The notes: a model not told the origin generated them from the sequence alone. 64,000 bases of DNA from Symploca sp. SIO3C6 (GCA_010692425.1 JAAHHJ010000014.1:62001-126000), one strand, 5' to 3'; shown: positions 1-9,113, counted from the first letter of the stretch. Program-made: numbers and translations.

Positions 1-46
1 TTACCCCTATAGTTAAAGTGTTGGATTTTGAGTTTAAAAAATAACG

Positions 47-355
47 ATGGATTGGATAGTAATATTTTACGGGATTAGTGCAGTTTTTGCAGCAGTTACA
101 GTGATATATGTTGCTTATATTACCTATGCTGAAGTTCTTGATTGGTTTAAGGGAAGAATATCAAAAACCAATTCAAAAGATCAAATCGGCAAAACTATTG
201 TGAAAGCGAGACAAGATGGAAAGTATTCGGTGAGACGAATTATTATTGAGGATCACTGGGAACAAGAGGAAAGTGAGATTATTGCCGACAGCGTTGACCA
301 AAAGTTAAAGGATATTGGGAATAAGGGAAACAAGGAAAGAACTTACGAAGATTAA
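47..355 (+). CDS. Small membrane protein, unknown function
   Basis: I do not recognise this 102-residue protein. It has one hydrophobic segment near the N-terminus (about residues 4-27, rich in I, F, V, A and Y). A charged, Lys/Glu-rich cytoplasmic-looking tail of about 70 residues follows. No catalytic motif is visible. It is the first of three same-strand genes; the next starts 29 bases after its stop and the third overlaps the second, so the three are probably one transcript ending with an AAA+ ATPase. A membrane anchor or partner for that ATPase is a reasonable inference but is not shown by the sequence. The window starts only 46 bases upstream, so its promoter and any further upstream gene are out of view. 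Confidence 0.6.
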   Translation: MDWIVIFYGISAVFAAVTVIYVAYITYAEVLDWFKGRISKTNSKDQIGKTIVKARQDGKYSVRRIIIEDHWEQEESEIIADSVDQKLKDIGNKGNKERTYED

Positions 356-384
356 TATTAGGTTAAATTTAAAACATAAAAGTC

Positions 385-609
385 ATGATTTATCTGAAGC
401 AGGTAGCAGTAGCCTTTCAAGAGCCAGTCGTAATTTTCCTAGGAGAAGCCAGCAACAGTGAAGTAGTTACAAGATTTTATTCTAGCGATGAAATTTCATT
501 TTTTATTGGCATTTTGATTGGACTAGTATTTGCGATACCTTGTTTATTTATTGGTATTAGAAGAGTAAATTATTCCTACACCGCCAAAGCTAGAGATAAT
601 GACACATAA
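385..609 (+). CDS. Small single-span membrane protein, unknown function
   Basis: This is a 74-residue protein of no family I know. A hydrophobic stretch at about residues 38-59 (FFIGILIGLVFAIPCLFIGI) looks like one transmembrane helix followed by a short basic tail. Its last 11 bases overlap the start of the downstream AAA+ gene in another frame, which points to translational coupling. The size and placement resemble small membrane accessory proteins encoded beside ATPases. With no homolog recognised, the function stays open. Confidence 0.55.
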   Translation: MIYLKQVAVAFQEPVVIFLGEASNSEVVTRFYSSDEISFFIGILIGLVFAIPCLFIGIRRVNYSYTAKARDNDT

Positions 610-1672
610 TAACTATAAATCTCCTGGCAACAGCAAGAGAAGGTTTGATATTCACATTGAGAAAAACTTTGAAGTGAGTAAGGTGGAGTATGGATTGTTT
701 ACCAGTAGAGTCCTAAACTCAGTCGAAAAACTTACATCCAAGGTTAAAAGTAATGAGGATTTGGCAATAAGAATTTCTATATCAGAGTTTTCAAGCAGTA
801 ACCAAGTAGTCAAGTATAATCTGGCTGCGGATGGTAAAAATTTATCTGGAAACTCTTATCAAACCCTTGATGAGCGTGCAAAAGCATTCAAATCTTCTCC
901 TCCAAAGTATAATTTTGAGTTTCTCAAGGTGAGTCAATCATTAAAGGAAAGATTATTAATGATTAACACCTTAGTCCGTGACAAGAAACTTATCTTTGAC
1001 CAATGGAATCTTAAATCAGTCGAACCACATCCTAGTTTAGTATTCAATTTTTTTGGTCCTCCTGGGACAGGTAAAACCTTAGCTGCACATGCAATTGCAG
1101 ACCTCTTAAAGATTCCTATACTTATTGTCAAGTATTCTCAGATTGACGATAAGTATGTTGCTGAAAATGCTAAGAATGCGGAAGCGATGTTTCTGGCAGC
1201 GAAAAGGGACGGAGCATTACTTTTTATAGATGAGGCAGACTCACTTTTTTCTTCACGAGTAACTAATCTAGCCCAAGGTTCTGAGTACGGAATCAATGCT
1301 CTGAGGGCAACACTGTTAACCACAATTGATGAGTTTGAGGGCATAGTTATTTTGGCTACTAACCTTGTGCAGAATATAGATTTTGCATTTACGTCCCGTA
1401 TGGAATATTTAAAATTTGACCTGCCTACTAAAGACTTGAGGGAGCAGATATGGCGTCAGCATCTTCCTTCAGAACTCCCTTTGGAAAACTTATCTGTTAG
1501 TGAGTTAGCCGCAGTTGACAACGTTTCTGGTAGAGACATCAAAAAAGCAATAGTTAATGCTGCTTTGAGGGCAAGATATAAAAATCAGTCTTCTGTTAAT
1601 CAACAAGATCTTTTAACAGAAATTTTGTTCATAAAAACTAAAAATGGGTGTAGCGATATAAGGAGCGATTAA
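599..1672 (+). CDS. AAA+ family ATPase
   Basis: This 357-residue protein has a classic AAA core: Walker A GPPGTGKT at 153-160, Walker B LLFIDEAD ending near 214, sensor-1-like ILATN near 251-255 and an SR arginine-finger pair at 266-267. The first 140 residues are not a domain I can name. The core resembles the FtsH/Cdc48/spastin-like AAA group but lacks a protease or MIT domain. Its start codon lies inside the end of the preceding small membrane-protein gene (11-base overlap), so the two are likely co-translated. Possible roles are remodelling of a membrane or phage-related target. The ATPase call is firm, the pathway unknown. Confidence 0.85.
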   Translation: MTHNNYKSPGNSKRRFDIHIEKNFEVSKVEYGLFTSRVLNSVEKLTSKVKSNEDLAIRISISEFSSSNQVVKYNLAADGKNLSGNSYQTLDERAKAFKSSPPKYNFEFLKVSQSLKERLLMINTLVRDKKLIFDQWNLKSVEPHPSLVFNFFGPPGTGKTLAAHAIADLLKIPILIVKYSQIDDKYVAENAKNAEAMFLAAKRDGALLFIDEADSLFSSRVTNLAQGSEYGINALRATLLTTIDEFEGIVILATNLVQNIDFAFTSRMEYLKFDLPTKDLREQIWRQHLPSELPLENLSVSELAAVDNVSGRDIKKAIVNAALRARYKNQSSVNQQDLLTEILFIKTKNGCSDIRSD

Positions 1673-2034
1673 ATAAAAAAACTGGCATATCTAAACCAGT
1701 CAAATAAATTTGTTAAGTACAAGTTTTGATTTCAGAAACCTTACGTCCATTTTAGAATTGATAAAAAAATACCCGCCTTTAAAAACAAGACGGGTAATTT
1801 AACAAAGAACCAGAGTCGTAACTATGTATCTGACTGAACAGCTGTTGATATATTCATATGATTAGCTATCAACCTTAATTAATCCTGAAAAAACAATTAG
1901 AATTAGCTGAAAACTATTAAATCACCCCATACTCGTACCAAAACTCAATTACTTATTACTTATTACTTATTACTTAAACATTTGTAACAAACATTTAAGT
2001 AATTGATATGATCAAACATGAACCATCAAAAAGA
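1673..2034. other. Intergenic region between convergent genes
   Basis: No gene is visible here. It lies between the AAA+ gene and modBC, which converge. It holds a short inverted repeat (ACTGG/CCAGT, around 1680-1700), a stronger hairpin at 1771-1795, and a short heptamer array (ATTACTT units) around 1949-1976. Confidence 0.6.
1771..1795. terminator. Hairpin, likely bidirectional terminator
   Basis: ACCCGCC pairs with GACGGGT (one G-U) around an A/T-rich loop, flanked by an A-run upstream and AATTT downstream. It sits between the convergent AAA+ and modBC genes. The T-tract is short, so this is a moderate call. Confidence 0.5.
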
Positions 2035-3909
2035 TTACGCACTCATCAACAAAAGCCGTAACGGATCTAAATGAACATACCACTGAAAGGAATGCTCCTT
2101 AATCAAAGCCCATTTTTCTTTATACACTTCCGCTTGTAAATGATAATCATTCCTATGAGTAGGAGGAGAATTCAGTTTGAGATAAAGAGTCATGCGGTGA
2201 GGTGTTTCACTAGTTTGTACTAACCAGGCAGGGAAACTATTCTCTTGCTGCGAGTTATCGGTAAAAACGATATGATGAGCGCGAATTCCCACATAGGTAA
2301 ACTGGCTGGGAATCGGTTCAATAATTCGTAAGGTGCAGCCCCAGTCACTTGCCTCCACATGGGTTGGAGAAATTGCTCGGGCACGAGAGAAATTCTTACA
2401 CTGAGTTAATTGGGCTACACTTAATGTCGCTGAGCGCTCAAAGATATCTGCCTTAGCCCCAAAGGCAATTACTCTTCCTGCCGATAGTACTAACAGGTTT
2501 TTACAAACTCGGTAAGCTTCCTCCAGATTGTGAGTGACAAACAGAGTAACACCTTGATAGGTAGAAAGGGTATCAATAAGTTGTTTTTCAATCCAGCTAC
2601 GCAGATAGGTATCGAGGGCAGAAAAAGGTTCATCAAGGAGGAGGGCTTCTGGTTCAATCGCTAAGGCCCTAGCTAAGGCAACCCGTTGCTGTTGTCCTCC
2701 AGAAAGTTGGTGAGGATAACGGTTTTCCAAGCCCTGAAGCTGCACTAAAGCAATCTTATCAGCCACGCGCCGCCTGCGCTCAATTTTGGAGAGGGGCAAG
2801 CCTGCGTAGCGCCCATAATGCAAACCAAAGGCAATGTTTTCAGCTACATTCATGTGGGGAAAAAGGGCGTAGTTTTGAAACAAAAAGCCAATTCGACGCT
2901 GACAACTGGGTAAATTAATTCCTTTTTCTGAGTCAAATAGTACTCGCCCATTTAAAACAATTCTGCCAGCTGTTGGAGTTTCCAAGCCAGCAAGGCAGCG
3001 CAAAGTCATACTTTTTCCTGAACCAGAACTACCTAAAAGTCCGAGGGGATTTTTATCTGCTTTAAAATCTACTTCCAGTGTAAAGCCATGATTTTGTCTA
3101 GTAATATTCATTTCTAAAGCAGGCGATGGACGAATCTGCCGTTTCCTTTCCAGAACAGATGGGTACTCTTGCCTTAATATTTTAGTAAGCTTAAAGAGCA
3201 GCTTACTACCCAATTGAAAATTAAAATTCTTCCATCTTTTCTCTTTAACTTCTAGTCTGTCCTCAGATAAATAATTAAGGGTAGCTACTACGGCAAGGGA
3301 AATTCCGACAATTACCAGTACCCAGATTAAAGCTTGCTCCATTTTGCCCCCTTCAGCAGCAAAAAAGATTGCCAGGGGAATTGTCTGAGTTTTACCAGGA
3401 ATATTCCCAGCGATCATTAAAGTAGCACCGAATTCACCTAAAGCACGGGCAAAAGCCAAAATTGTTCCTGCTAAAACACCCTGCCATGCCAGAGGTAGAG
3501 TTACTCGCCAGAAAACAGTCTCCTCCGATGCTCCTAGAGTACGAGCTGCACAGAGGAGGTTTTGATCAATTTGTTTAAATGCTCCCAGTGCTGTTTTATA
3601 CATTAAAGGGAAAGCCACAACAGTTGCCGCAATCACTGTTGCTGTCCAAGAAAAAATTACATTGATTTCTACTAGCGACAGCAGCTTTCCAATCCAGCTA
3701 TTTTTGCCAAAAACTAGTAGCAAGAAAAAACCAACTACTGTTGGTGGTAAAACCAAAGGCAGAGTCAGCACACCATCAATCAATCCTTTGGCTTTGCCCT
3801 GATAACTAGCCATTTTACGAGCAACTGCAATCCCCAAACAGGAAGCAATGAGCGTTGCACTTAAGACAGTTTTAAGAGAGATCCACAGAGGCTCAAGCTC
3901 AAATGCCAT
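2035..3909 (-). CDS. modBC: Molybdate ABC transporter, fused permease-ATPase
   Basis: This 624-residue fusion combines ModB (about residues 1-215, hydrophobic helices with the EAA-type loop around 121-141) and ModC (about 265-480). ModC shows Walker A GSSGSGKS at 293-300, signature LSGGQQQ near 402-408 and Walker B ALLLDEP near 422-428. The last ~90 residues fit a TOBE/MOP-like molybdate-sensing domain. The protein would drive ATP-dependent molybdate (or tungstate) import through the inner membrane. The modBC fusion is known in cyanobacteria. modA lies upstream on the same strand 144 bases away, which completes the transporter. Molybdenum is needed for nitrate reductase and nitrogenase cofactors. 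The linker at about 216-260 is highly basic. Confidence 0.93.
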   Translation of the reverse strand: MAFELEPLWISLKTVLSATLIASCLGIAVARKMASYQGKAKGLIDGVLTLPLVLPPTVVGFFLLLVFGKNSWIGKLLSLVEINVIFSWTATVIAATVVAFPLMYKTALGAFKQIDQNLLCAARTLGASEETVFWRVTLPLAWQGVLAGTILAFARALGEFGATLMIAGNIPGKTQTIPLAIFFAAEGGKMEQALIWVLVIVGISLAVVATLNYLSEDRLEVKEKRWKNFNFQLGSKLLFKLTKILRQEYPSVLERKRQIRPSPALEMNITRQNHGFTLEVDFKADKNPLGLLGSSGSGKSMTLRCLAGLETPTAGRIVLNGRVLFDSEKGINLPSCQRRIGFLFQNYALFPHMNVAENIAFGLHYGRYAGLPLSKIERRRRVADKIALVQLQGLENRYPHQLSGGQQQRVALARALAIEPEALLLDEPFSALDTYLRSWIEKQLIDTLSTYQGVTLFVTHNLEEAYRVCKNLLVLSAGRVIAFGAKADIFERSATLSVAQLTQCKNFSRARAISPTHVEASDWGCTLRIIEPIPSQFTYVGIRAHHIVFTDNSQQENSFPAWLVQTSETPHRMTLYLKLNSPPTHRNDYHLQAEVYKEKWALIKEHSFQWYVHLDPLRLLLMSA

Positions 3910-3919
3910 ACCTTTTATA

Positions 3920-4003
3920 CCGATTTCATTTATATTGGCTACAGATGCTGATTACGTGGTGACGCGGGGATTAATGTATAGCAGGTATTAAGGAAATTGG
4001 TAT
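3920..4003. repeat. Dispersed repeat, copy 1
   Basis: The stretch running from TTTCATTTATATTGGCTACA to GGAAATTGGTAT recurs at about 40034-40138, upstream of the DUF924 gene. Each copy sits directly upstream of a minus-strand gene start, with internal GACGCGG units varying in number between copies. Confidence 0.7.
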
Positions 4004-4023
4004 TTAGTTAATCTTTTACCCCA

Positions 4024-4052
4024 ATGAGCAATGAACAATGAACAATGAACTA
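4024..4052. repeat. CAATGAA heptamer array at the modA stop
   Basis: Several CAATGAA/CAATGAG units lie immediately 3' of the modA stop codon. This is one of the heptamer families in the window that abut stop codons. Confidence 0.7.
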
Positions 4053-4053
4053 A

Positions 4054-4905
4054 TTATTGATTTGCCAGTAAGCTACCGCTAACGGGGGTAAATCCATGTT
4101 TTTCAAATACATCATCGGCTGAATCACTAAGTAGAAATGCGACAAAGTCCTTGGCGACAGCAGGATTTTTGCTCTGTTTGAGGGCTGCTGTTGGATAGAC
4201 GATTGGGGAATGGGAATTAGTTGGAGCGACTGCGACAATTTTGACTTTGTCTGAGTCTTTGGCGTCTGTAGCATATACTATCCCAGCATCAACATTCCCA
4301 GTTTCTACATAAGCTAGAACCTGGCGGACATTTTTAGCGAATACTGTTTTTGGTTTCACTTGCTCAAATATGCCCAAAGAAGTAAGAACCTGTTGAGCAT
4401 ATTTACCTGCTGGTACGCTATCTGGTTCTCCGATAGAAATGTTGTACACATCAGTACTAGCTAAGTCTTTGAACTCAGAAATAGTGCTATTTTTTTTAGA
4501 AACAATTAGTACAATTTTGTTTTGTAGTAAGTCTTGCCTACTATCGTCAAGTAGAAGTTCTTGTTTTTGCAAAACATCCATTTTATTAGAGGCGGCAGAG
4601 ATAAAAACATCTACTGGCGCTCCCTGCTCAATCTGTCGCTGTAGACTGCCGGAACTGGCAAAATTAGAAGTAATGGAAACTTGAGGATATTGCTGTTCGT
4701 AAAGTTGTTCGACTTCTGCGATCGCATCTGTCAGACTGGCAGCAGCAGAGATAGTTAAACTTACTGTTTGTTTTGCCTGTGTAGCTGAGAGTGAACTGTA
4801 ATTTGCTTGGCTGCAACTGACCAACAATGAACCCACCATCAGCATCATCGAGAAGGGCTTACTCATTGATGCTACTGCTTTTGGTTTAACTGTAAACAGT
4901 CTCAT
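4054..4905 (-). CDS. modA: Molybdate ABC transporter substrate-binding lipoprotein
   Basis: This 283-residue periplasmic binding protein has a lipobox (LLVSC, Cys31) after a hydrophobic stretch, so it should be a membrane-anchored lipoprotein. The mature part reads as a ModA family member: ISAAASLTDAI near the N-terminus, then the SGSLQRQIEQGAPVDVFISA block, GEPDSVPAGKYA and a final DFVAFLLSD. These elements form the oxyanion pocket in known ModA proteins. It would deliver molybdate to the fused ModBC encoded 144 bases downstream. A second in-frame ATG at 4866 would give a shorter, more typical signal sequence. Neither start has a clear Shine-Dalgarno. Confidence 0.93.
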   Translation of the reverse strand: MRLFTVKPKAVASMSKPFSMMLMVGSLLVSCSQANYSSLSATQAKQTVSLTISAAASLTDAIAEVEQLYEQQYPQVSITSNFASSGSLQRQIEQGAPVDVFISAASNKMDVLQKQELLLDDSRQDLLQNKIVLIVSKKNSTISEFKDLASTDVYNISIGEPDSVPAGKYAQQVLTSLGIFEQVKPKTVFAKNVRQVLAYVETGNVDAGIVYATDAKDSDKVKIVAVAPTNSHSPIVYPTAALKQSKNPAVAKDFVAFLLSDSADDVFEKHGFTPVSGSLLANQ

Positions 4906-5195
4906 TTTATAGAGTTGACCCTCCCGTTACTTACGCTATGGTTGTGTCAGCTTGACAGAATTTTCAATAAATTTTTGTATCCTGTAATAGTTTTTTTCAA
5001 CTAACATGCTTTTATTGATGTTTATTATTGATCTTAGCTATGGTGAGATCAATAATAAAGCAAAACTTAAATTTTTATGGTGTTATGAGTGATTTGATAA
5101 TGCACTAGACAAGAAGAACATTTCAGTTTTATAGACGGCGTTACTGAATAAGGGTATGAATGAGTTTCGCGCAAAGACTTAAGGAGATGATTTAT

Positions 5196-5717
5196 ATGTG
5201 GTTTGGGATACAACAATCTTTATCAAGATTAGTATTGCTTACTAGCTTAGTTCTAATATTTTTACTAGGTTTAGGAAGCTGGAGTATTCCACCTGCTACA
5301 GCTTCGATCCGCCAGATGGAAGAAGCTCCAGGGCAAATATTAGTGCAATCTAGGCATACTCTGCGAGATGAGACAGGCAATTCCTGGCAAGTGGTACTCT
5401 TCAAAAGGATCAAAGTTAATGATGCCACAAGCATCAATCTGAGGTTGGTTGGCTTTCCTGGAGCTGCAAAATTTGCCCATCCTCAACCGCTGACTATTAT
5501 CACCGAGACTGGTACTATTCTTAATTCTAAGGACATGTTTGCAGAAAAATCACCTGCTGCCAATGTTGGTCAATATGATTTTAAAAATGCCTTGAATAAG
5601 TTACCAACAGCAGCATCAGTGCGTCTTTTTCCGGTTATGAGTGATCCCCAACCTATTGAATTAAAAATTCCACCAGAGGTAATACTTGAATGGCAAATAG
5701 TTGCTGCATCCAATTAA
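5196..5717 (+). CDS. DUF3122 family secreted protein
   Basis: The sequence fits the cyanobacterial DUF3122 family of unknown function. I place the start at the ATG at 5196 because AAGGAG lies at 5181-5186 with a 9-base spacer. An upstream in-frame ATG at 5160 would add 12 residues and has no such site. A signal peptide with a long hydrophobic core (LVLLTSLVLIFLLGLG) is followed by a likely cleavage after ATA. The mature domain is about 140 residues and mostly predicted beta strand, with blocks such as LRDETGNSWQVVLFKR and LRLVGFPG. It is monocistronic by position and likely periplasmic or thylakoid-lumenal. Confidence 0.85.
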   Translation: MWFGIQQSLSRLVLLTSLVLIFLLGLGSWSIPPATASIRQMEEAPGQILVQSRHTLRDETGNSWQVVLFKRIKVNDATSINLRLVGFPGAAKFAHPQPLTIITETGTILNSKDMFAEKSPAANVGQYDFKNALNKLPTAASVRLFPVMSDPQPIELKIPPEVILEWQIVAASN

Positions 5718-5898
5718 AGACACGGAGATACGGAGATGCCCAGACGCCCAGACATGGAGACATGGAGATTTATACAGATTTATACATAGGAGGCATTTTA
5801 GGAAATTGGTATTAGAATAATCAGAATTGGCGGGAGTACCTGGCAAGAGTTGGTATAGAGTACCCCAAGGTAAGAGCGTTTCTTAGAAGACAGACTAT

Positions 5899-6615
5899 AT
5901 GGAAGTTAATGAAATTCTGAGAAGATATGCAGCTGGTGAAAGGGACTTTCGCGGGTTAGAGCTACGTGAAGCAGAATTGATTAATGCCAATCTCCAGGGA
6001 GTAAACTTATCGCAAGCAGATTTACGCCAAGCACGGCTAGGTAAAACTAACTTCTCTCAAGCAAGTTTGAAAGCCGCAAACTTAAGTGAAGCGATTCTCT
6101 GGGGAACAGATTTTAGTGCCGCAGATTTGTATAAGGCAGTCTTACGCGAGGCAGACCTCAGCGGTGCTAAGCTAGTTAAAATAGTTTTAAATCAAGCTAA
6201 CTTGAGTAAAGCTAGTTTGTGTGGTGCTAACCTCTCCGGTGCCAACCTCTCCGGTGCTATACTATTTGAAGTAGACTTACGCCCCACTTCTGAACAGCGC
6301 ACTAACCTCTCAGGTGCAATTTTGAGTGAGGCAGATTTAAGTTACGCTAATCTCTCCCAAGCTTTGCTCCATCAAGCTAATCTAGATGGTGCTAAACTCT
6401 GTAGAGCTAAGCTGGGTATGGGAACACGACAAAACTATCTAGCAACTGATCTAAGTGAGGCTAGCTTGCGAGGAGCGGATCTAAGTTATGCAGATTTGAG
6501 TGGTGCTATTCTTCGCCAAGCTAACTTGCAAGGTGCCGATCTTACTAGAACAATTCTTACCAATGCTGACCTTACTGGAGCTAAACTGCCAGATGGCACA
6601 GTTAGTGCATTATAA
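5899..6615 (+). CDS. Pentapeptide-repeat protein
   Basis: The 238-residue protein is built almost entirely of A(N/D)LSX pentapeptides (for example ANLSGANLSGA), from about residue 18 to the end. It should therefore fold as a right-handed quadrilateral beta-helix. A short N-terminal segment (about residues 1-17, with RRYAAGERDFRG) matches the usual lead-in of cyanobacterial pentapeptide proteins. Two breaks, near residues 130-137 and 173-183, carry loops. There is no signal peptide, so it is probably cytosolic. Functions in this family range from scaffold to DNA mimic, and none can be assigned here. Confidence 0.9.
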   Translation: MEVNEILRRYAAGERDFRGLELREAELINANLQGVNLSQADLRQARLGKTNFSQASLKAANLSEAILWGTDFSAADLYKAVLREADLSGAKLVKIVLNQANLSKASLCGANLSGANLSGAILFEVDLRPTSEQRTNLSGAILSEADLSYANLSQALLHQANLDGAKLCRAKLGMGTRQNYLATDLSEASLRGADLSYADLSGAILRQANLQGADLTRTILTNADLTGAKLPDGTVSAL

Positions 6616-6706
6616 CAGTTAGTATATTATAAGTGATACCTAGATTATCTATGACTTCAATTTGCTCTAATTCTGTAGTTAGCAATTAAAGCCCTTGTTT
6701 TTAAAA

Positions 6707-8617
6707 CTACCTAAAAGGTTGGTAGCGTAAAGAAAAGTGAATACCGTTCTCTTGTAGTGAGTTACCTTGATTATCTACATCACTCAGGGGAATACCGTAG
6801 TCCAAACGCAAGTTTAAGTTAGAGTTAATTTGCCAGCGTAATCCTAATCCTAGACTAGCGATTGTATCTGGACTAGGGTCAGGATCATCGTTATTCCAAA
6901 CGCTCCCAATTTCAAAAAAAGGCGTTAGCTGTAGTCTGCTAGGGTTAGAAGTAAGAGGAATGCGAAATTCTAAGGAACCTAAAATCCCATTATCGGTAAC
7001 TAATTGATTTTCTCGATAGCCTCTGACTGTATCCACTCCACCAATACTAAATCTCTCCAAAGCTAGCAAGGAGTCTGGAGTTAGTTGAGTGCTGAGGTTG
7101 CCAATAAGTAGCATCCTTGACGGTAAGCGCTCCACCCACTGAAATTGTCCGATCCAGGCAAAGAATCTACCGTCAGTTCCTGTATCATTAACAGTAGCAT
7201 CAAAAGCATCCAGACCAAAACTAAACTGAGACCTAGCGGCTAAAACACGATTAGTGCCACGATCAAGCCAATCTTGGGAAAATCGCAGTACAGTAACTTT
7301 AGATTCCCCCGCTTCTGGCCCCAATGAGAAGGAAAAAGGTTCGTCGAGTAAAGAAGTTTGGCTACGACGCACATCTAACCTTAAACCGAGAGCGAATTCG
7401 CTATTTGGCTTTTTCGATAACGGCTGACGTAAACCGAGGGAAAAGGTTTCGGATTCACTGCTGATATCTAAATCTTGAAAGTCGGCTTCGATAATGTTAC
7501 TAGTATTATTGCTATAGCCTAGGCTAAGAGTGCCATCAAGGGAATTGAGCGGAATAGTATAGTTGACACCGAAAACGTCTAGTCCTTCAGTGATTCCGTA
7601 TTCAGCACTAATGCGATCGCCAATACCTAGTAAGTTATTGTAACTGGTGAATAGGCCGCCTTCTGTCGAACCAATGCTGGGAGAGCGGTTATTGGCTGTG
7701 TAAACCCCTGTATGGAAATTATTAGCCTCTTTAACTTGGAGTATCAAAATATTGTAACCAGATCTGTTACTGGGTATCAATTCAGAGTTGACTTGCTCCA
7801 GTAAGGGATCGCGCTGAAGGAGTTGCAATCCAGCTTCTAAACGTTCTAAATTAAAGGGAATTGTAGTAAAACGTTCCAAGCGACTACGCACATATCCTTT
7901 GTTTAGATGGTTTAATCCTCTAATTTCAATCTCTTCTATTTCTCCCTCAACTACTTGTATTGCCGCAATACCTTTGTCCAAGTCAGAATTTCCCTGCAAA
8001 AAGGCACCAGAAGTAGAATAACCTTGATTAATGTAGAGTTGAGTAATTGCAGAGCGTAGCTCTAGTAAATCCTCAAAGGTAATTTTGCTTGGATTGACAG
8101 AGGCAATAAGTTGAGGATTGTCTGGGGATTTAGAAGAGTCTGTTTCTAGAGTTTTATCCGTAATCATGGGGTTGTAACATTGTTCTACCGCTTCTAGAAA
8201 GCAATGTTTTACTTCTGTAAATAGTTGTTCTCCTTTAGTATTCTGGAAATTACTGATTATTTCAGTAATTTCTTCCTGTAGGACAGTGAAACCGGATACT
8301 ACTATTTTATTAACTGGTACAGATGGAGTAGATGAAGGGTTTGTCTGTAGTTGCTTAGTTGTGGTTGATGATATTTCCTTAATTTGAACTAAGAAGGGAC
8401 TTTTAAACCCTTGTTCTCTTTGTTTTTCAGAAAAATCTCGGTACTTAGGACTTAAAAAAACTTCTGACCTCTGCCTTCTGCCTCCTGCCTTTCCTATTAA
8501 ATCTTTTTTCGGTAGATGAGAGCTAAAGGTGGGGCTAGGACTAGCTGCGGCTTTCATGCTAATCAGAATAGTAGTTAAAATTAGCCAACTACAATTTAAT
8601 AAAATAGTTTTTGCCAT
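6707..8617 (-). CDS. TpsB outer-membrane transporter (ShlB/FhaC/HecB family)
   Basis: This is the outer-membrane pore of a two-partner secretion system. A signal peptide starts at the ATG at 8617 (MAKTILL...); a TTG four codons upstream is less likely. A Pro/Ser-rich linker is followed by two POTRA-like domains (about 100-180 and 225-290) and a C-terminal 16-strand-type barrel ending in an aromatic residue (RYQPF-Arg). The family motif VRGY occurs near residue 530. It should export the TpsA adhesins encoded just downstream on the same strand (9114-12983 is upstream in transcription order) and at 16447-21288. An AGGCAGA-type repeat (about 8461-8491) is read in frame in the linker, before the first POTRA. 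Confidence 0.92.
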   Translation of the reverse strand: MAKTILLNCSWLILTTILISMKAAASPSPTFSSHLPKKDLIGKAGGRRQRSEVFLSPKYRDFSEKQREQGFKSPFLVQIKEISSTTTKQLQTNPSSTPSVPVNKIVVSGFTVLQEEITEIISNFQNTKGEQLFTEVKHCFLEAVEQCYNPMITDKTLETDSSKSPDNPQLIASVNPSKITFEDLLELRSAITQLYINQGYSTSGAFLQGNSDLDKGIAAIQVVEGEIEEIEIRGLNHLNKGYVRSRLERFTTIPFNLERLEAGLQLLQRDPLLEQVNSELIPSNRSGYNILILQVKEANNFHTGVYTANNRSPSIGSTEGGLFTSYNNLLGIGDRISAEYGITEGLDVFGVNYTIPLNSLDGTLSLGYSNNTSNIIEADFQDLDISSESETFSLGLRQPLSKKPNSEFALGLRLDVRRSQTSLLDEPFSFSLGPEAGESKVTVLRFSQDWLDRGTNRVLAARSQFSFGLDAFDATVNDTGTDGRFFAWIGQFQWVERLPSRMLLIGNLSTQLTPDSLLALERFSIGGVDTVRGYRENQLVTDNGILGSLEFRIPLTSNPSRLQLTPFFEIGSVWNNDDPDPSPDTIASLGLGLRWQINSNLNLRLDYGIPLSDVDNQGNSLQENGIHFSLRYQPFR

Positions 8618-8733
8618 GATTGGTATCAAATGTAGAGGACAGAATTTTATTGATTATCTAAATATTGGCTACAAATACTTTTTAAGTAATTCTCAGATTT
8701 TGCACTAATCCATTCACCCGCCAGCGATTCAAA

Positions 8734-8871
8734 GATACTGTTGGCGAATTAGGAAAACCTAACCCCCCAGCCCCCTTCCCTGCAAGGGAAGGGGGAGTCA
8801 GAAAGCCCCTCTCCTCTTAGGGGAGGGGTTGGGGAGGGGTCATACCCCCCAGCTAATTGACCCACAGTATC
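8734..8871. mobile_element. MITE-like element, family GATACTGTTGG, copy A
   Basis: The ends are GATACTGTTGG and CC(C)ACAGTATC. The inside contains a G/C-rich hairpin (CCCCCTTCCC/GGGAAGGGGG). Related copies lie at 53604-53659 and 30204-30409. Copies A and B share about 30 identical bases at the left end. Outside the ends, a 7-base arm (AGCGATT) is repeated inverted on the other side (AATCGCT), with CA present on both sides. Confidence 0.65.
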
Positions 8872-9071
8872 TTCAAATCGCTTGCTAATAGCTTAAGTCC
8901 TCTCAAAGAGGACTAAATGCTGGCTCTAAATCAACTTGAGCCTATTAAAATGGATTTTTTTATTAGCCAGTGAGTTTGAACTCTGAGCAGTAATAGTAAC
9001 TTACCAACAATAGTGCAAGATTTGAGTAATAAGTTTTAGATTACAATCAATAAATCAGACATACTCTTGTT

Positions 9072-9113
9072 TTCACTTATTACTTATTACTTATTACTTA
9101 TTACTTATTACTT
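9072..9113. repeat. ATTACTT heptamer array at a tpsA stop
   Basis: About five tandem ATTACTT units begin one base after the TGA stop of the upstream minus-strand adhesin gene. In the gene's own sense the array reads (A)GTAATAAGTAATAAG, so it supplies stop codons in all three frames. Confidence 0.85.

Larger units (their letters stand above)
8630..9113. other. Intergenic region with nested repeats
   Basis: No gene is visible. The region between tpsA and tpsB holds a MITE-like element (8734-8871) and a heptamer array (9072-9113). Confidence 0.6.

Noticed and set aside
9072-9113. Possible CRISPR array (regular short repeats)
   Set aside because: The unit is 7 bases without spacers, so these are tandem heptamers. 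No cas gene is present.
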